Below, piece by piece: positions 9,151-18,043 of a DNA stretch of 64,000 nucleotides. The DNA is taken from the NCBI GenBank assembly GCA_004556745.1, contig SFFY01000002.1:1-64000 (forward strand), given 5' to 3'. The notes below the pieces were generated by a model that made no database searches, had not been told where the DNA came from, and was given only the letters and a program-made list of their open reading frames with translations. Each line of letters opens with the position of its first letter. Within the stretch, counting starts at the first letter, position 1. A program made the translations under genes and the position numbers. The stretch comes from Bacteroidales bacterium. Its GTDB lineage: Bacteria > Bacteroidota > Bacteroidia > Bacteroidales > Bacteroidaceae.

Positions 9151-12100
9151 TTATTTCACGAAGAGCTTCTTGCCGTTTACAATGTAGAGACCCTTAGCAA
9201 GGCCGTTGGTAGCCTGACCAGCCTTCACGTTCTTGCGAACGAGGACGCCGCTGAGGTTGTAAACGTTTACAGGGGCTTCGCTATCGCCGGCTACGATCTG
9301 GTTGATAGAGTCAACCGTACCGTAAACATTGATCTTGTAGTCGCCTTCGGCCGTTACGCCCTTCGGCTGTTTGCCGTTGAAGTAACCGCTGTTGGCACCA
9401 ACGTTGCGCAGGTAGTCGGCAGAGTTGATCGTGGTAATCATGAAGCTACCGCCCCAGAATACGCCGCAACCAGCATTAACCGATACGCCATCGAATACAC
9501 CTTGCATGCCGTTCTGATCCTGAGCGACCGTTGTATATTCGGGCATTTCATCACCAATAGCATTTTCAAGATAGAAAGCAGCTTCGCCGTTTTCAAGGTC
9601 GGCTTCTGCAACGAAGAGGAAGGGAACACCTGCATCTACGCTGCTGATTTCTTCGAATACAAATTCATTGTCAGCGTTTTCACCGAGGAACTTGTAAGCC
9701 TTACCATTGTCGAAATCGCCAACAGCTACGGGGAGCGTGATAACCTGAGGCTTGCCGCTCTGAACGTTCCACTTGAACGTGCCTTCGAGGTCGAAGTTGT
9801 CGGAAGTTACTTCTTCAAAGCCGAAGGAGCTGTTGTCGGCGCCGTTAGCGGAATCCCAAGCGACAACCAAGCCACCGCCAGCCGTATTAGCATAGAGACC
9901 TTCGCCAACTACGAAGTTCACACCACCGTCAATAAGGGCAGACTGTACGGGAACTTCAACGGGCGTAGTGCTCTGCTGCACGCCATTGTTCTTCGTGTCT
10001 TGGAGAGCGAAGTAGCGACCGGTGAGGACGTTGCGCAGCGTTACCTTGCCGTTGGCAGCTGCTTCAACATACCATACGTAGTTGGGGTGGTCTTTCCAGT
10101 CTACGGCATCAATCTTAGCAGCATCTTCTGCCTCAGACTCTGCAACCTGAGAGCGGAAGCGAATGCCGCCCGTGGTAGCCGTGGTGTTGGAGTAAACCAT
10201 AGCCTGATTGTAGGTTTCAGACATGCTGCGGATGAGGTAGTAGCTACCTACTGTGGGCAGATAGAGAGAAGCCTTGAATGTAGCGGTAGCGGCTTCGAGA
10301 GCTGCGATAGCGTCGTTAATCTGCTGGAGATTCATGTTTCCAGTAACTTGAACGGCATCGATAGCAGCCTGGAAAGCGACCGTGGCATCCTCGGGGAAAT
10401 AACCGGGCGTAGGATCTGCGGCCGTGGGAGCTGCATCGTGGTAAGCCTGTGCTGCGGCAATAGCATCGGTTACGCGCTTGGAATCAGGCAGCAAAGAGAG
10501 GAATGCCTCGTAAGCAGCCTTGAGGGCATCGAGAGTCTCCTGAGTAGCCTCGCTGGTGCTAAGTTCGTCCTTAGCATTTGCGAGCTGTTCGAGAAGTGCG
10601 GCGCGAACGTCAGCAGGAACGAGTTCATAGGGAGAGGTAGTGGGATCATACGCACCTTCGTAGAAGTGAAGTTCAGAGAGATACCAGAAAGGATAGCCTG
10701 CGAGCAGTTCGCTGCTTGTGCCGTTGATGCGGTCCTTAACGAGGAGGCGCACGTAGCGAGCGGGTTCAGCGAGTTCGAAGCCGCAAGTACCGATAAAGTT
10801 CTGAGAAACGTTCTCGCCAATGGTAGCGTCGATGGTGTAAGTCATGGTAACCGTACCGTTGTCCGTCCATTCTCCGCTTTCGAGGTCATTGGTGCTCAAC
10901 ACCTGGATAAGGGTAGGATTGCAACCATTGGGGTTCTGCGAACGACGGGCATACTTCAGAGCAAGAGCAGAAACCGGCTTGCCAAGGTCAGCCTGAATAT
11001 TGTGCCACGTAGCAGGGTCGGGACCGTCGGCAGCGTGCCAAGCGGTGTGGAAGTAAGTGGTGTAGTCACCGTCGAGCAGATTTGCGAGAGCACCTTCACT
11101 GCTTTCAACAGCGTTTGATTCGAGCTGGGCGGCATCAAGCACGAGGTTGTCAGCAGCATCGCCGAAGTTTTCGCCTTCAGGAGCACCCGAGAACTTGCGG
11201 CTGCCAGCGTATGTGCCATTTGCCGTGTTGTAGAGGGCTTGGAGGTTCTTGTTGAGGGCATCCTGCTTAACGGCCTCTTCAAGGGCTGCTACGCTTTCAG
11301 CATCAAGGGTGTAGAACTGGAACTTGTTGCCCGCATCGTTCTTGTCGTTCCATATGCAGATATATTTGCCCTGATTAACAGCCGTGTTCCACTGAGAATT
11401 GTCGGTTGCGCGCATAATGATGAAAGCGGCACCGCTGGGAGCAGCTTCAACCTTGAAGGCATTACCGTCGGAATTTACGGTGAAAGCAGTTACGCCCGTT
11501 GATTCGGTAGCGTTGCAAGCGCGCTTGCCCGTCTTGAAATTCTCGAAGAACCACTGACCGGCTTCGTCGCCAGCCGTGATGTGCCAAATGAACTTAGCAT
11601 CGTCAATCGTGGGAATTTCAGCGGGAGCGGCCTCTTCGCAGAGCAAGAACTTGGCCTTGGCAGCTTCTGCGTTGTCGTTGTAGAGGTAATACTTCGGCGA
11701 ACGAGAGTCGCTGATGTAATAGTAGCCTTCTGCCAAGGGATTAACTACGAGCGCAGCCTTAGCTTCGGCGAGCTTGTCGGCCCATTCCTTAACTTGGTCG
11801 AGGGTAAGACCAGGATCGACCCATGCTTGAGAGGCACCTTCGTACACCTTAGCGGCATTGTCGTAAGCTTCCTTGTTGTATTGACCGGGGTTGTTGCCAT
11901 AGGGGAACTCTGATTCATTAACGCCATTGGGGAAATACTGATCCATGAAGCCTTGCAGGATTTGAGCAAAGTCCTTGATTTCATTAGCCTCCCAAATAGT
12001 CCAAACGTTGGTATCGTCCCAAGGAGAAAGGAAGGGATTGCCAGAATAGAAACCGAGATACGTGGGCAGACCGTTATCGCGCAACTGAGCGCGGGTAAAG

Positions 12101-12588
12101 ATATAACCGTGCGCATCATCAGCAGAAACCTGCCAACCAGAAGCCTTACGGCGAACGTCTTCCGTTTCTGCCTCATAGGTAAGACACGTGAAGACATAGG
12201 CCTCAGCAGCATTGTCGGTCAAAGCCACAAAAGGATCGGCATCTTCCAGAGGATTGTCGGAAGAGTCGGCTTCGCCTTGCAAGTTGTGGTCTTTGATGTA
12301 CTTGCCCGTGCTCACCTGCTTCAGGCGGTAGCACTTGTGGCCGTCGGCTTTAAGGCCATCAACCTCTTCAAACACCATAAGGCAATCATCGGTCACGCGA
12401 GTCGAGCCTTTCGTACCGCACATGTAAGTGTCGGTTTCCTGAGTGTTCGTGCGAACAAACACCTGCTTACCGACAATCTGCGCCATGTCGTCCAGCTCAT
12501 AGCCGGGCTCATAGTACTGTGCCTGTACGTTTGCCACACCTGCTACGAAGAACAGGAGCAGCGAGAGAAAGTAACTGTACTTTTTCAT
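9151..12588 (-). CDS. Large secreted protein with discoidin-like (F5/8 type C) domain
   Basis: A 1145-residue secreted protein of unknown role. I start at the internal ATG at 12588, because it begins a clean signal peptide (MKKYSYFLSLLLFFVAGVANVQAQ); the 36 codons upstream do not look coding. Several beta-rich segments with WxIWE/YVWYVE motifs resemble lectin-like folds. A discoidin-like domain lies near residues 490-640 (NLLDGDYTTYFHTAWH, WHNIQADLG, ARYVRLLVKDR), followed by short helical segments (LEQLANAKDELS, IDAVQVTGNMNLQQINDAI) of the FIVAR type. The tail VYNLSGVLVRKNVKAG...GLYIVNGKKLFVK looks like an outer-membrane sorting signal. Such proteins are usually surface glycan binders in Prevotella, but no catalytic domain is recognised. 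It has its own promoter and terminator. Confidence 0.75.
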   Translation of the reverse strand: MKKYSYFLSLLLFFVAGVANVQAQYYEPGYELDDMAQIVGKQVFVRTNTQETDTYMCGTKGSTRVTDDCLMVFEEVDGLKADGHKCYRLKQVSTGKYIKDHNLQGEADSSDNPLEDADPFVALTDNAAEAYVFTCLTYEAETEDVRRKASGWQVSADDAHGYIFTRAQLRDNGLPTYLGFYSGNPFLSPWDDTNVWTIWEANEIKDFAQILQGFMDQYFPNGVNESEFPYGNNPGQYNKEAYDNAAKVYEGASQAWVDPGLTLDQVKEWADKLAEAKAALVVNPLAEGYYYISDSRSPKYYLYNDNAEAAKAKFLLCEEAAPAEIPTIDDAKFIWHITAGDEAGQWFFENFKTGKRACNATESTGVTAFTVNSDGNAFKVEAAPSGAAFIIMRATDNSQWNTAVNQGKYICIWNDKNDAGNKFQFYTLDAESVAALEEAVKQDALNKNLQALYNTANGTYAGSRKFSGAPEGENFGDAADNLVLDAAQLESNAVESSEGALANLLDGDYTTYFHTAWHAADGPDPATWHNIQADLGKPVSALALKYARRSQNPNGCNPTLIQVLSTNDLESGEWTDNGTVTMTYTIDATIGENVSQNFIGTCGFELAEPARYVRLLVKDRINGTSSELLAGYPFWYLSELHFYEGAYDPTTSPYELVPADVRAALLEQLANAKDELSTSEATQETLDALKAAYEAFLSLLPDSKRVTDAIAAAQAYHDAAPTAADPTPGYFPEDATVAFQAAIDAVQVTGNMNLQQINDAIAALEAATATFKASLYLPTVGSYYLIRSMSETYNQAMVYSNTTATTGGIRFRSQVAESEAEDAAKIDAVDWKDHPNYVWYVEAAANGKVTLRNVLTGRYFALQDTKNNGVQQSTTPVEVPVQSALIDGGVNFVVGEGLYANTAGGGLVVAWDSANGADNSSFGFEEVTSDNFDLEGTFKWNVQSGKPQVITLPVAVGDFDNGKAYKFLGENADNEFVFEEISSVDAGVPFLFVAEADLENGEAAFYLENAIGDEMPEYTTVAQDQNGMQGVFDGVSVNAGCGVFWGGSFMITTINSADYLRNVGANSGYFNGKQPKGVTAEGDYKINVYGTVDSINQIVAGDSEAPVNVYNLSGVLVRKNVKAGQATNGLAKGLYIVNGKKLFVK

Positions 12589-12693
12589 TAACGTAATGGA
12601 TTTAAGTAAAACAATAAAATTAAAAAGAAAAATTTGCGATGAAAATCTTAGAAAATGCCCTTTTCTTAGTAGCAAAGCGGCACTTTCGCGCTT

Positions 12694-12701
12694 CAAAGGT
12701 A
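12694..12701 (-). promoter_or_regulatory. -7 box TACCTTTG for the 9151-12588 gene
   Basis: TAnnTTTG match on the minus strand 105 bases before the chosen start. It supports the start at 12588 with a roughly 100-nt leader; the longer reading frame would begin almost at the promoter. Confidence 0.5.
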
Positions 12702-12823
12702 CGCCTTTTTTTGATATAAGGAAAATATATTCAGTTTTTCGATGTGTTTTAACAGAAAATACTTGTGCATATACTTATACGACGAGACGATAGAACTCTA
12801 TTTCTCGGATTGGAATTGAGCAG

Positions 12824-13051
12824 AAGTGCCTGGAAGGCACTACAAAAAGCGCAGCTTTTTAGTAACCGGGTACGAAGTGCCCGGATAGACTATGCGAGGA
12901 AGATGTGCCTGGAAGGCACTACGCCATAGGACATGCTCTTTATACATCGCCACAGGCGTACTGCCTTCCAGGCAGATCATTGCAATAGCCTCCCCCGAGG
13001 ACTTCGTCCCCGGTTACCGTCGCTACGCTCCGTAGTGCCTTCCAGGCACTT
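12824..13051. repeat. 228-bp hairpin-dense element with 20-bp terminal inverted repeats
   Basis: The ends 12824-12843 and 13032-13051 are perfect inverted repeats of AAGTGCCTGGAAGGCACTAC, each itself a small palindrome. Inside are several further hairpins, among them another GTGCCTGGAAGGCAC, AAAAAGC/GCTTTTT, CCGGG/CCCGG and GCCTTCCAGGC. It fills most of the 614-bp gap between the secreted-protein start and ompH. No coding potential; it resembles a REP-cluster or MITE. Confidence 0.8.
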
Positions 13052-13171
13052 AATACCTAATTCAACTAAAAAGCAAATTCAATTTAAAATATTTGCCCCT
13101 TTCAAGGTCAACAATTACGCCCCAAAAAGCAATTTGCTTAGCAGCAAAGCGCAGTTTTAGGCAGAATGTTG

Positions 13172-13179
13172 TAACTTTG
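13172..13179 (+). promoter_or_regulatory. ompH -7 box TAACTTTG
   Basis: Perfect TAnnTTTG followed by C, 23 bases upstream of the ompH ATG at 13203. It sits after the hairpin-dense element, in an AT-rich stretch. Confidence 0.6.
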
Positions 13180-13202
13180 CTGCCATAATATATTATATGT
13201 AT

Positions 13203-13718
13203 ATGAAGAAAATCTTTTTGATGCTTGCGGCGTGCTGCCTTGCTGCTGCCGGCGCATGGGCGCAAAGCCAAGTGAAGTACGGGCTGATTAGTTACAGCCA
13301 GTTATTGAAAACAATGCCCGACTACCTCGAAGCACAGGCGCAGATGAAGCAGCTCACGCAGCAGTACGAGCAAGAAGCTGCCTACAACGAGCAGAACTTC
13401 AAGCGGCAGTTTACCGACTTTTTGCAGGGGCAAAAGGAATTTCCCCAGAACATCATGCTCAAACGCCAGCGCGACCTGCAAGAGGCCATGGAGAAGAGCC
13501 TTGCTTTTCGCCACACCGCCGACAGCCTGCTCAACTGCGCCCGCGAAGACATGATGCGCCCCGTTGAGGAACGCCTCAACGCCGCCATACAGGCCGTGGG
13601 AATGGAGCGCGGCTACGAATGCGTAGTGAACACCGACAGCAATGCCCTCCCCTTCGTGCATCACTCGCTTTGCGAGGACGCCATGCCGTTTGTGGAGGAA
13701 AAGCTGAGGGAAAAATAA
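13203..13718 (+). CDS. skp: OmpH/Skp-family periplasmic chaperone
   Basis: A 171-residue protein with signal peptide (MKKIFLMLAACCLAAAGAWA, cut before QSQ) and the long charged alpha-helical body of Skp/OmpH chaperones, which carry unfolded outer-membrane proteins across the periplasm. The family start VKYGLISYSQLLKTMPDYLEAQAQMKQL and the tip helices rich in Q and E are visible; the C-terminal strand contains YECVVNTDSNALPFV. I prefer the second ATG (MKK) over one two codons earlier. The gene order ompH-murI is typical of Bacteroidales, though the bamA and second ompH often found upstream are absent here. Confidence 0.85.
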   Translation: MKKIFLMLAACCLAAAGAWAQSQVKYGLISYSQLLKTMPDYLEAQAQMKQLTQQYEQEAAYNEQNFKRQFTDFLQGQKEFPQNIMLKRQRDLQEAMEKSLAFRHTADSLLNCAREDMMRPVEERLNAAIQAVGMERGYECVVNTDSNALPFVHHSLCEDAMPFVEEKLREK

Positions 13719-13727
13719 TAATCGAAT

Positions 13728-13821
13728 TAGTAGACAAGTGAACAAGTAGACGAGTAAACGAGACAAGTTACTTATGACATTCCTGTCTCGTCAACTTGTT
13801 TACTCGTCTACTCGTTTACTA
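13728..13821. repeat. Hairpin of 8-nt AGTRRACR units between ompH and murI
   Basis: The left arm reads as 8-nt units (AGTAGACA, AGTGAACA, AGTAGACG, AGTAAACG) ending in AGACAAG. The right arm is the inverted version starting at CTGTCTCGTC. Together they can fold a stem of nearly 40 bp. A second copy lies directly after murI and half a copy at 42094. Confidence 0.8.
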
Positions 13822-13835
13822 AAAGAATTATTCCA

Positions 13836-14672
13836 ATGACCACAAGCAATACTTATAGTCCGATCGGCGTGTTCGACTCGGGCTATGGCGGACTGACGAT
13901 ATTGCGGCAAATCAGGCAACTGCTGCCGCAATACGACTATCTGTATCTCGGCGACAATGCCCGCGCGCCTTACGGGTCGCACTCGTTCGAGGTGATTTAC
14001 CAATACACGCTTCAAGCAGTCAAGGTGCTCTTCGAGCGCGGCTGCCGCCTCGTGATTCTGGCCTGCAACACCGCCTCGGCCAAGGCTTTGCGCACCATTC
14101 AGCAGCGCGACTTGCCGCAAATCGATGCCGACCGCCGCGTGCTGGGCGTTATCCGCCCCACGGTGGAGGCCATCGGCCCGCTCACAAAGACGCGCCACGT
14201 GGGACTGCTCGCCACGGTGGGCACGGTGAACTCCGGCTCTTACGGCATGGAAATCCATAAGCTTTGGCCGGACGTGCAACTCACGGGCGTGGCATGCCCG
14301 ATGTGGGTGCCGCTGGTGGAGAACTACGAATACGACTCGCCGGGCGCGGACTATTTCGTGCAAAAGCGCATCGGCGAACTCTTTCGCACCGACCCCGACA
14401 TCGACACGCTTATCCTCGGCTGCACGCACTACCCGCTGCTGATGAACAAAATCGTGAAATACATTCCCACCGGCGTACGTATCGTGACGCAAGGGGAATA
14501 CGTGGCAACGGGTCTTGCTGATTATCTCGGGCGACACCCGAACATGGCGGCGGCGTGCTCGACAGGCGGCAGCCTGCATTGCCTCACGACGGAAAGCCCC
14601 GAGAAGTTTCACGAATGTGCCACGCTCTTCATGCACGAAGAAGCAGAGGTTGAGAAAATAGTAATTGAATAA
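13836..14672 (+). CDS. murI: Glutamate racemase
   Basis: Cofactor-independent racemase of 278 residues that makes D-glutamate for peptidoglycan. The two catalytic cysteines are present, in ACNTAS (about residue 77) and GCTHYP (about 196), with the substrate-binding FDSGYGGLT loop near the N-terminus and LGDNARAPYG after it. Length is normal. The gene is bracketed on both sides by hairpins of 8-nt repeats (13728-13821 and 14678-14790), so read-through from ompH may be limited or mRNA ends stabilised. murD, which uses the D-glutamate, lies at 54201. Confidence 0.96.
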   Translation: MTTSNTYSPIGVFDSGYGGLTILRQIRQLLPQYDYLYLGDNARAPYGSHSFEVIYQYTLQAVKVLFERGCRLVILACNTASAKALRTIQQRDLPQIDADRRVLGVIRPTVEAIGPLTKTRHVGLLATVGTVNSGSYGMEIHKLWPDVQLTGVACPMWVPLVENYEYDSPGADYFVQKRIGELFRTDPDIDTLILGCTHYPLLMNKIVKYIPTGVRIVTQGEYVATGLADYLGRHPNMAAACSTGGSLHCLTTESPEKFHECATLFMHEEAEVEKIVIE

Positions 14673-14677
14673 GAATT

Positions 14678-14790
14678 TAGTAAACGAGTAAACAAGTAAA
14701 CGAGTAAACAAGACAAGTTTCTCCTAAAGAATATAGTTTGCAAGACACTTCTGTCTCGTATACTTGTCAACTTGTTTACTCGTCTACTAT
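14678..14790. repeat. Second 8-nt-unit hairpin, between murI and purD
   Basis: Left arm of AGTAAACG/AGTAAACA units followed by AGACAAG; right arm begins CTGTCTCGTA and ends CGTCTACTA. A loop of about 35 bases separates them. Same family as 13728-13821, in the same orientation, with different unit composition. Confidence 0.8.
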
Positions 14791-14809
14791 AAAAACAAAA
14801 ATATTCCCC

Positions 14810-16081
14810 ATGAACATCCTTTTGCTCGGCAGCGGCGGCCGCGAACATGCGCTGGCATGGAAAATCGCCCAAAGCAACAAAGTAGACAAACTCTTTATCG
14901 CGCCCGGCAATGCCGGAACGGCGCAGGCAGGCACTAATGTGCCGGAACTCAAAGCAACGGACTTCGACGGCGTAGCCCGCTTCGCCCTCGACCATAATAT
15001 TAATATGGTAGTCGTAGGACCGGAAGACCCGCTTGTGAAAGGCATTTACGATTATTTCCAAAACAATGAGGCCTTGCGCGGCATTCCTGTTATCGGTCCG
15101 TCGAAAGCCGGTGCGCAACTGGAAGGTTCGAAAGACTTTGCCAAGGCATTCATGCTGCGCCACAATATCCCCACAGCGGCTTATGCCACGTTTGATGGCG
15201 AGCACCTTGATGAGGGTCTGCGCTTCCTCGAAACGCTCCGCGCTCCCTACGTGCTGAAAGCCGACGGCCTTTGCGCCGGCAAGGGCGTGCTTATCCTCGA
15301 AACGCTCGAAGAGGCCAAGCGGGAACTGAAAGAGATGCTGGGCGGCATGTTCGGCAACGCGTCTTCAAAAGTGGTGATTGAGGAGTTCCTGAGCGGCATA
15401 GAATGTTCCGTCTTCGTGCTTACTGACGGTAAGGATTATAAAATCCTGCCCGAGGCCAAGGACTACAAGCGTATCGGCGAGGGCGACACGGGACTGAACA
15501 CGGGCGGTATGGGCAGCGTCTCGCCCGTACCGTTTGCCACCAAGGAATGGATGGGCAAGGTGGAGCGCGAGATTATCCGCCCCACCGTGGAAGGTCTTGC
15601 CGCCGAGGGCATCGACTATAAGGGCTTCATCTTCTTCGGCCTCATCAACTGCGACGGCCAACCGAAGGTCATCGAGTACAACTGCCGCATGGGCGACCCC
15701 GAAACGGAGACCGTGATGCTGCGTCTGAAAAGTGACCTCGTGGACCTCTTCGAAGGCGTGGCCGAAGGCACGCTGGCGGAAAAGGAGATTGAGTTCGACG
15801 AGCGGGCAGCCGTGTGCGTGATGTGCGTTTCGGGCGGCTATCCCGGCGCATACGGCAAGGGCTATCCCATCACGGGCGCAGACATTCCGGGCAGCGTGGT
15901 GTTCCACGCCGGCACGGCGTTCGGCGCAGACGGGCAAATCGTCACGGCAGGCGGCCGCGTCATCGCTGTCAGCTCCTATGGCGCCACGAAAGAAGAGGCT
16001 TTGCAGAAGTCTATGCAGGGTGCCCGCAACATACAGTTTGAGAAAAAGTATTTCAGGACTGACATCGGCAAGGATTTGTAG
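14810..16081 (+). CDS. purD: Phosphoribosylamine-glycine ligase (GARS)
   Basis: ATP-grasp enzyme of 423 residues, the second step of de novo purine synthesis. I start at the ATG at 14810 ([17 protein letters not shown]), which gives the canonical N-terminus; the frame extends upstream only through the repeat. Visible motifs are [35 protein letters not shown], the GGMGSVSP loop, and [12 protein letters not shown], which ligates Mg. No other pur gene is adjacent. The 3' side runs into the structured repeat locus at 16108. Confidence 0.97.
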   Translation: MNILLLGSGGREHALAWKIAQSNKVDKLFIAPGNAGTAQAGTNVPELKATDFDGVARFALDHNINMVVVGPEDPLVKGIYDYFQNNEALRGIPVIGPSKAGAQLEGSKDFAKAFMLRHNIPTAAYATFDGEHLDEGLRFLETLRAPYVLKADGLCAGKGVLILETLEEAKRELKEMLGGMFGNASSKVVIEEFLSGIECSVFVLTDGKDYKILPEAKDYKRIGEGDTGLNTGGMGSVSPVPFATKEWMGKVEREIIRPTVEGLAAEGIDYKGFIFFGLINCDGQPKVIEYNCRMGDPETETVMLRLKSDLVDLFEGVAEGTLAEKEIEFDERAAVCVMCVSGGYPGAYGKGYPITGADIPGSVVFHAGTAFGADGQIVTAGGRVIAVSSYGATKEEALQKSMQGARNIQFEKKYFRTDIGKDL

Positions 16082-16107
16082 AATAGGTCTGTTGGTTGAA
16101 TTAAGAT

Positions 16108-16270
16108 AAAAACCATTAAAAACCGCTTGTTCTGTGTGGGCTGTCGCTTGCCTTATCGGATAGTCCCCGAGCCTGTGAGCCTGTCGGCTCCCGTCTCGCG
16201 TCCTATCCGATAAGGCGGCGGTCGGTGCCCGCCCGCCCCACACAGAACAAGGGAAAAACCATTAAAAACC
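16108..16270 (+). repeat. Nested-hairpin element A1 (structured-repeat family, locus 1)
   Basis: Element of about 160 nt bounded by direct repeats AAAAACCATTAAAAACC (16108-16124 and 16254-16270). Outer stem 16126-16140 with 16237-16251 (15 bp perfect, CTTGTTCTGTGTGGG). Inner stem 16150-16163 with 16203-16216 (14 bp perfect, GCCTTATCGGATAG). Apical stem GAGCC-TGTC-GGCTC at 16177-16190. A GCGGTCGGTGCCCGC segment on the 3' side is shared with the other copies. Paired with inverted copy B1. Could be a structured RNA or a mobile palindromic repeat. Confidence 0.85.
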
Positions 16271-16320
16271 CGTTGTCAATGAAGTACCCAGTCATGTCTA
16301 TATCCACGGCATCAAGGTCT

Positions 16321-16490
16321 CACGGTTTTTTATGGTTTTTTCCTTGCGACGTTTGAAGCGGGCGGACACCGACCGCAGCCGCAGGGATTAAGGGCGAGCG
16401 TGAGCCGATTAGGCTCACAGGCTCGGCGTTAAGACCAGCGGCGTAGCCCAAAGGCTTCAAACGAAGCAAGATGTTTTTACTGGTTTTTAT
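16321..16490 (-). repeat. Nested-hairpin element B1 (inverted partner of A1)
   Basis: Read on the minus strand this matches A1 in order: A-rich flank, outer stem (16454-16470 with 16343-16359, 17 positions with two mismatches), inner GCCGC...GCGGC pairing, the core CGAGCCTGTGAGCC, an apical GTGAGCC/GGCTCAC 7-bp stem (16400-16418), the GCGGTCGGTGTCCGC segment, and a closing A-rich flank. A 50-bp unique spacer separates A1 and B1. The rest of the 467-bp gap holds nothing else I can identify. Confidence 0.8.
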
Positions 16491-16548
16491 CAATATCATT
16501 TGATTAATTCGACCAACGAGTAAAAAGATATTTTCCAAGAAATAACGC

Positions 16549-17490
16549 ATGATGCAGACTTTCCGCAACAAGATGGCGACGAGCACGTTTACGCTGCCCG
16601 TGGTTTCGGTGCTCACGTTTATCGTGTGGGTGACCGATGCCGCGGGCAGCCGCGCAATGTGGATAAGCCTGCTCCTCGCCGCGCTCACGGCCTACGCCCT
16701 CGCGGAATGGAACAACCGCTACGGCCTGCTGCGCATACGCTCGCGCTTCGTCAGCACGTCGTTTCTGCTGCTGATGTGCGCCTGCCCCTTCCTGCACACC
16801 GCCGCCGAGGGCTTAGCACCCGCGCTCTGCCTCGCGGTAAGTTACCTGCTGCTCTTTGCCTGCTACCAGCAACCGCGCTCGCAAGGAAAGGTGTTCCACG
16901 CCTTTCTCTCCACCGGCATCGCCACAATGCTCACTCCCGTGGCGTGGCTGCTCGTGGTGCCGCAATATATCTTCATGACCTTTCAGTTGCGCTGCCTCAC
17001 GTGGCGCACGTTCGTGGCGGGACTGCTCGGGCTGGCCGTGCCATATTGGTGCACGTTCGTGTGGACGGTCATTACTGGTGACCTCACAACGGCTGCGTTG
17101 GCTTTCGCGGACAACATCTCGGGCGCGTGCCATGCGCCCTTGCTTGCAATGCCCAACTACGCGCTGCTCTCCCTGCCCGAAAAGGTGGTAGGCCTCTACC
17201 TCGCCGCGCTCTCGGTCATCGGCATCTTCCATTATTTCCGCACCTCCTACAACGACCGCATCCGCGTCAGGATGTTTTTCCACAGCATCATCATCACCGA
17301 AATCTTCCTGCTCGCCGCCGCCTTCCTGCTGCCGCAGCACTTTGCGTGGTCCTTCCCCCTGCTCATCGTGAACAGCGCGCCGCTCATCGCGCACTACTGG
17401 ACGCTGGCACGCGGGCGCGGCATCGAGATTTGGTTTTGGGCAATGACTATATTATATATATGTATAGCCGTTGCCACCCATATTTTATAG
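16549..17490 (+). CDS. Multi-pass membrane protein of unknown function
   Basis: A 313-residue very hydrophobic protein with about eight to ten predicted membrane segments (for example FTLPVVSVLTFIVWV, LCLAVSYLLLFACY, MLTPVAWLLVVPQYIF, IIITEIFLLAAAFLLP). No catalytic motif recognised. The charged patch YFRTSYNDRIRVRMFFHS between two segments is the longest polar stretch. It resembles uncharacterised integral membrane proteins of Bacteroidota. The next gene starts 5 bases after its stop, so the two are probably co-transcribed and perhaps translationally coupled. Confidence 0.75.
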   Translation: MMQTFRNKMATSTFTLPVVSVLTFIVWVTDAAGSRAMWISLLLAALTAYALAEWNNRYGLLRIRSRFVSTSFLLLMCACPFLHTAAEGLAPALCLAVSYLLLFACYQQPRSQGKVFHAFLSTGIATMLTPVAWLLVVPQYIFMTFQLRCLTWRTFVAGLLGLAVPYWCTFVWTVITGDLTTAALAFADNISGACHAPLLAMPNYALLSLPEKVVGLYLAALSVIGIFHYFRTSYNDRIRVRMFFHSIIITEIFLLAAAFLLPQHFAWSFPLLIVNSAPLIAHYWTLARGRGIEIWFWAMTILYICIAVATHIL

Positions 17491-17494
17491 AAGA

Positions 17495-17950
17495 ATGGAA
17501 CAACTTGTAGAATATCTCATCAGCTACGGCAGTTACGGCATGTTTGTCGCCGCCTTCCTTGCGGGGAGCTTCTTCCCGTTCAGCTCAGAACTGGTAATGC
17601 TCGGACTGCTCGGCATCGGTGCCGCGCCCGACGAACTGCTGGTTTGGGCCACGGCGGGCAACACGCTCGGCGGCGCGTTCAACTACGGCATCGGTTCCTT
17701 GGGGCGCGAGGAATGGATCACGCGCTGGTGCAAGGTATCGCCCGAGCGACTGCACAAGAGTCTCAGCGGCGTGCGCCGTTACGGAGCGTGGGCGGGCCTG
17801 CTGGCGTGGGTGCCGATACTCGGCAGCGTCATCACCGTGGCGATGGGTTTCCTGCGCGTGCGCTTCATCTACGCCATTGCTACCGTAGCCGTGGGAAAAT
17901 ACGTGCGCTACTGGCTGCTTATCCAGGCGTATCTCCAAGCCGCCGGCTAA
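17495..17950 (+). CDS. yqaA: YqaA/DedA-like (VTT domain) membrane protein
   Basis: A 151-residue small DedA-superfamily protein. I use the ATG at 17495 (MEQLVEYLISYGSYGMF). Family features are AAFLAGSFFPFSSELVMLGLL, the GNTLGGAFNYGIGSLGRE reentrant region, an amphipathic middle (RLHKSLSGVRRYGAWAGLLAWVPILGSVITVAMGFLR) and a final helix. DedA-type proteins are implicated in lipid or undecaprenyl-phosphate flipping; the precise role of YqaA is not known. It is tightly linked to the preceding membrane protein. Confidence 0.85.
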   Translation: MEQLVEYLISYGSYGMFVAAFLAGSFFPFSSELVMLGLLGIGAAPDELLVWATAGNTLGGAFNYGIGSLGREEWITRWCKVSPERLHKSLSGVRRYGAWAGLLAWVPILGSVITVAMGFLRVRFIYAIATVAVGKYVRYWLLIQAYLQAAG

Positions 17951-18043
17951 GCCCATAAGCCCTATAAACACTATAATATCTGTGCGTTGGTGGAAATAGT
18001 AAAAAACCACGCCGCGCAGAAAGACAACTACAAGTTGTCAAAA

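Noticed and set aside
12824..13051. Insertion sequence
   Set aside because: Has terminal inverted repeats but no transposase reading frame and no visible target duplication.
16320..16797. Minus-strand ORFs over structured locus 1 and the membrane protein
   Set aside because: They cross hairpin DNA and shadow the plus-strand membrane protein.
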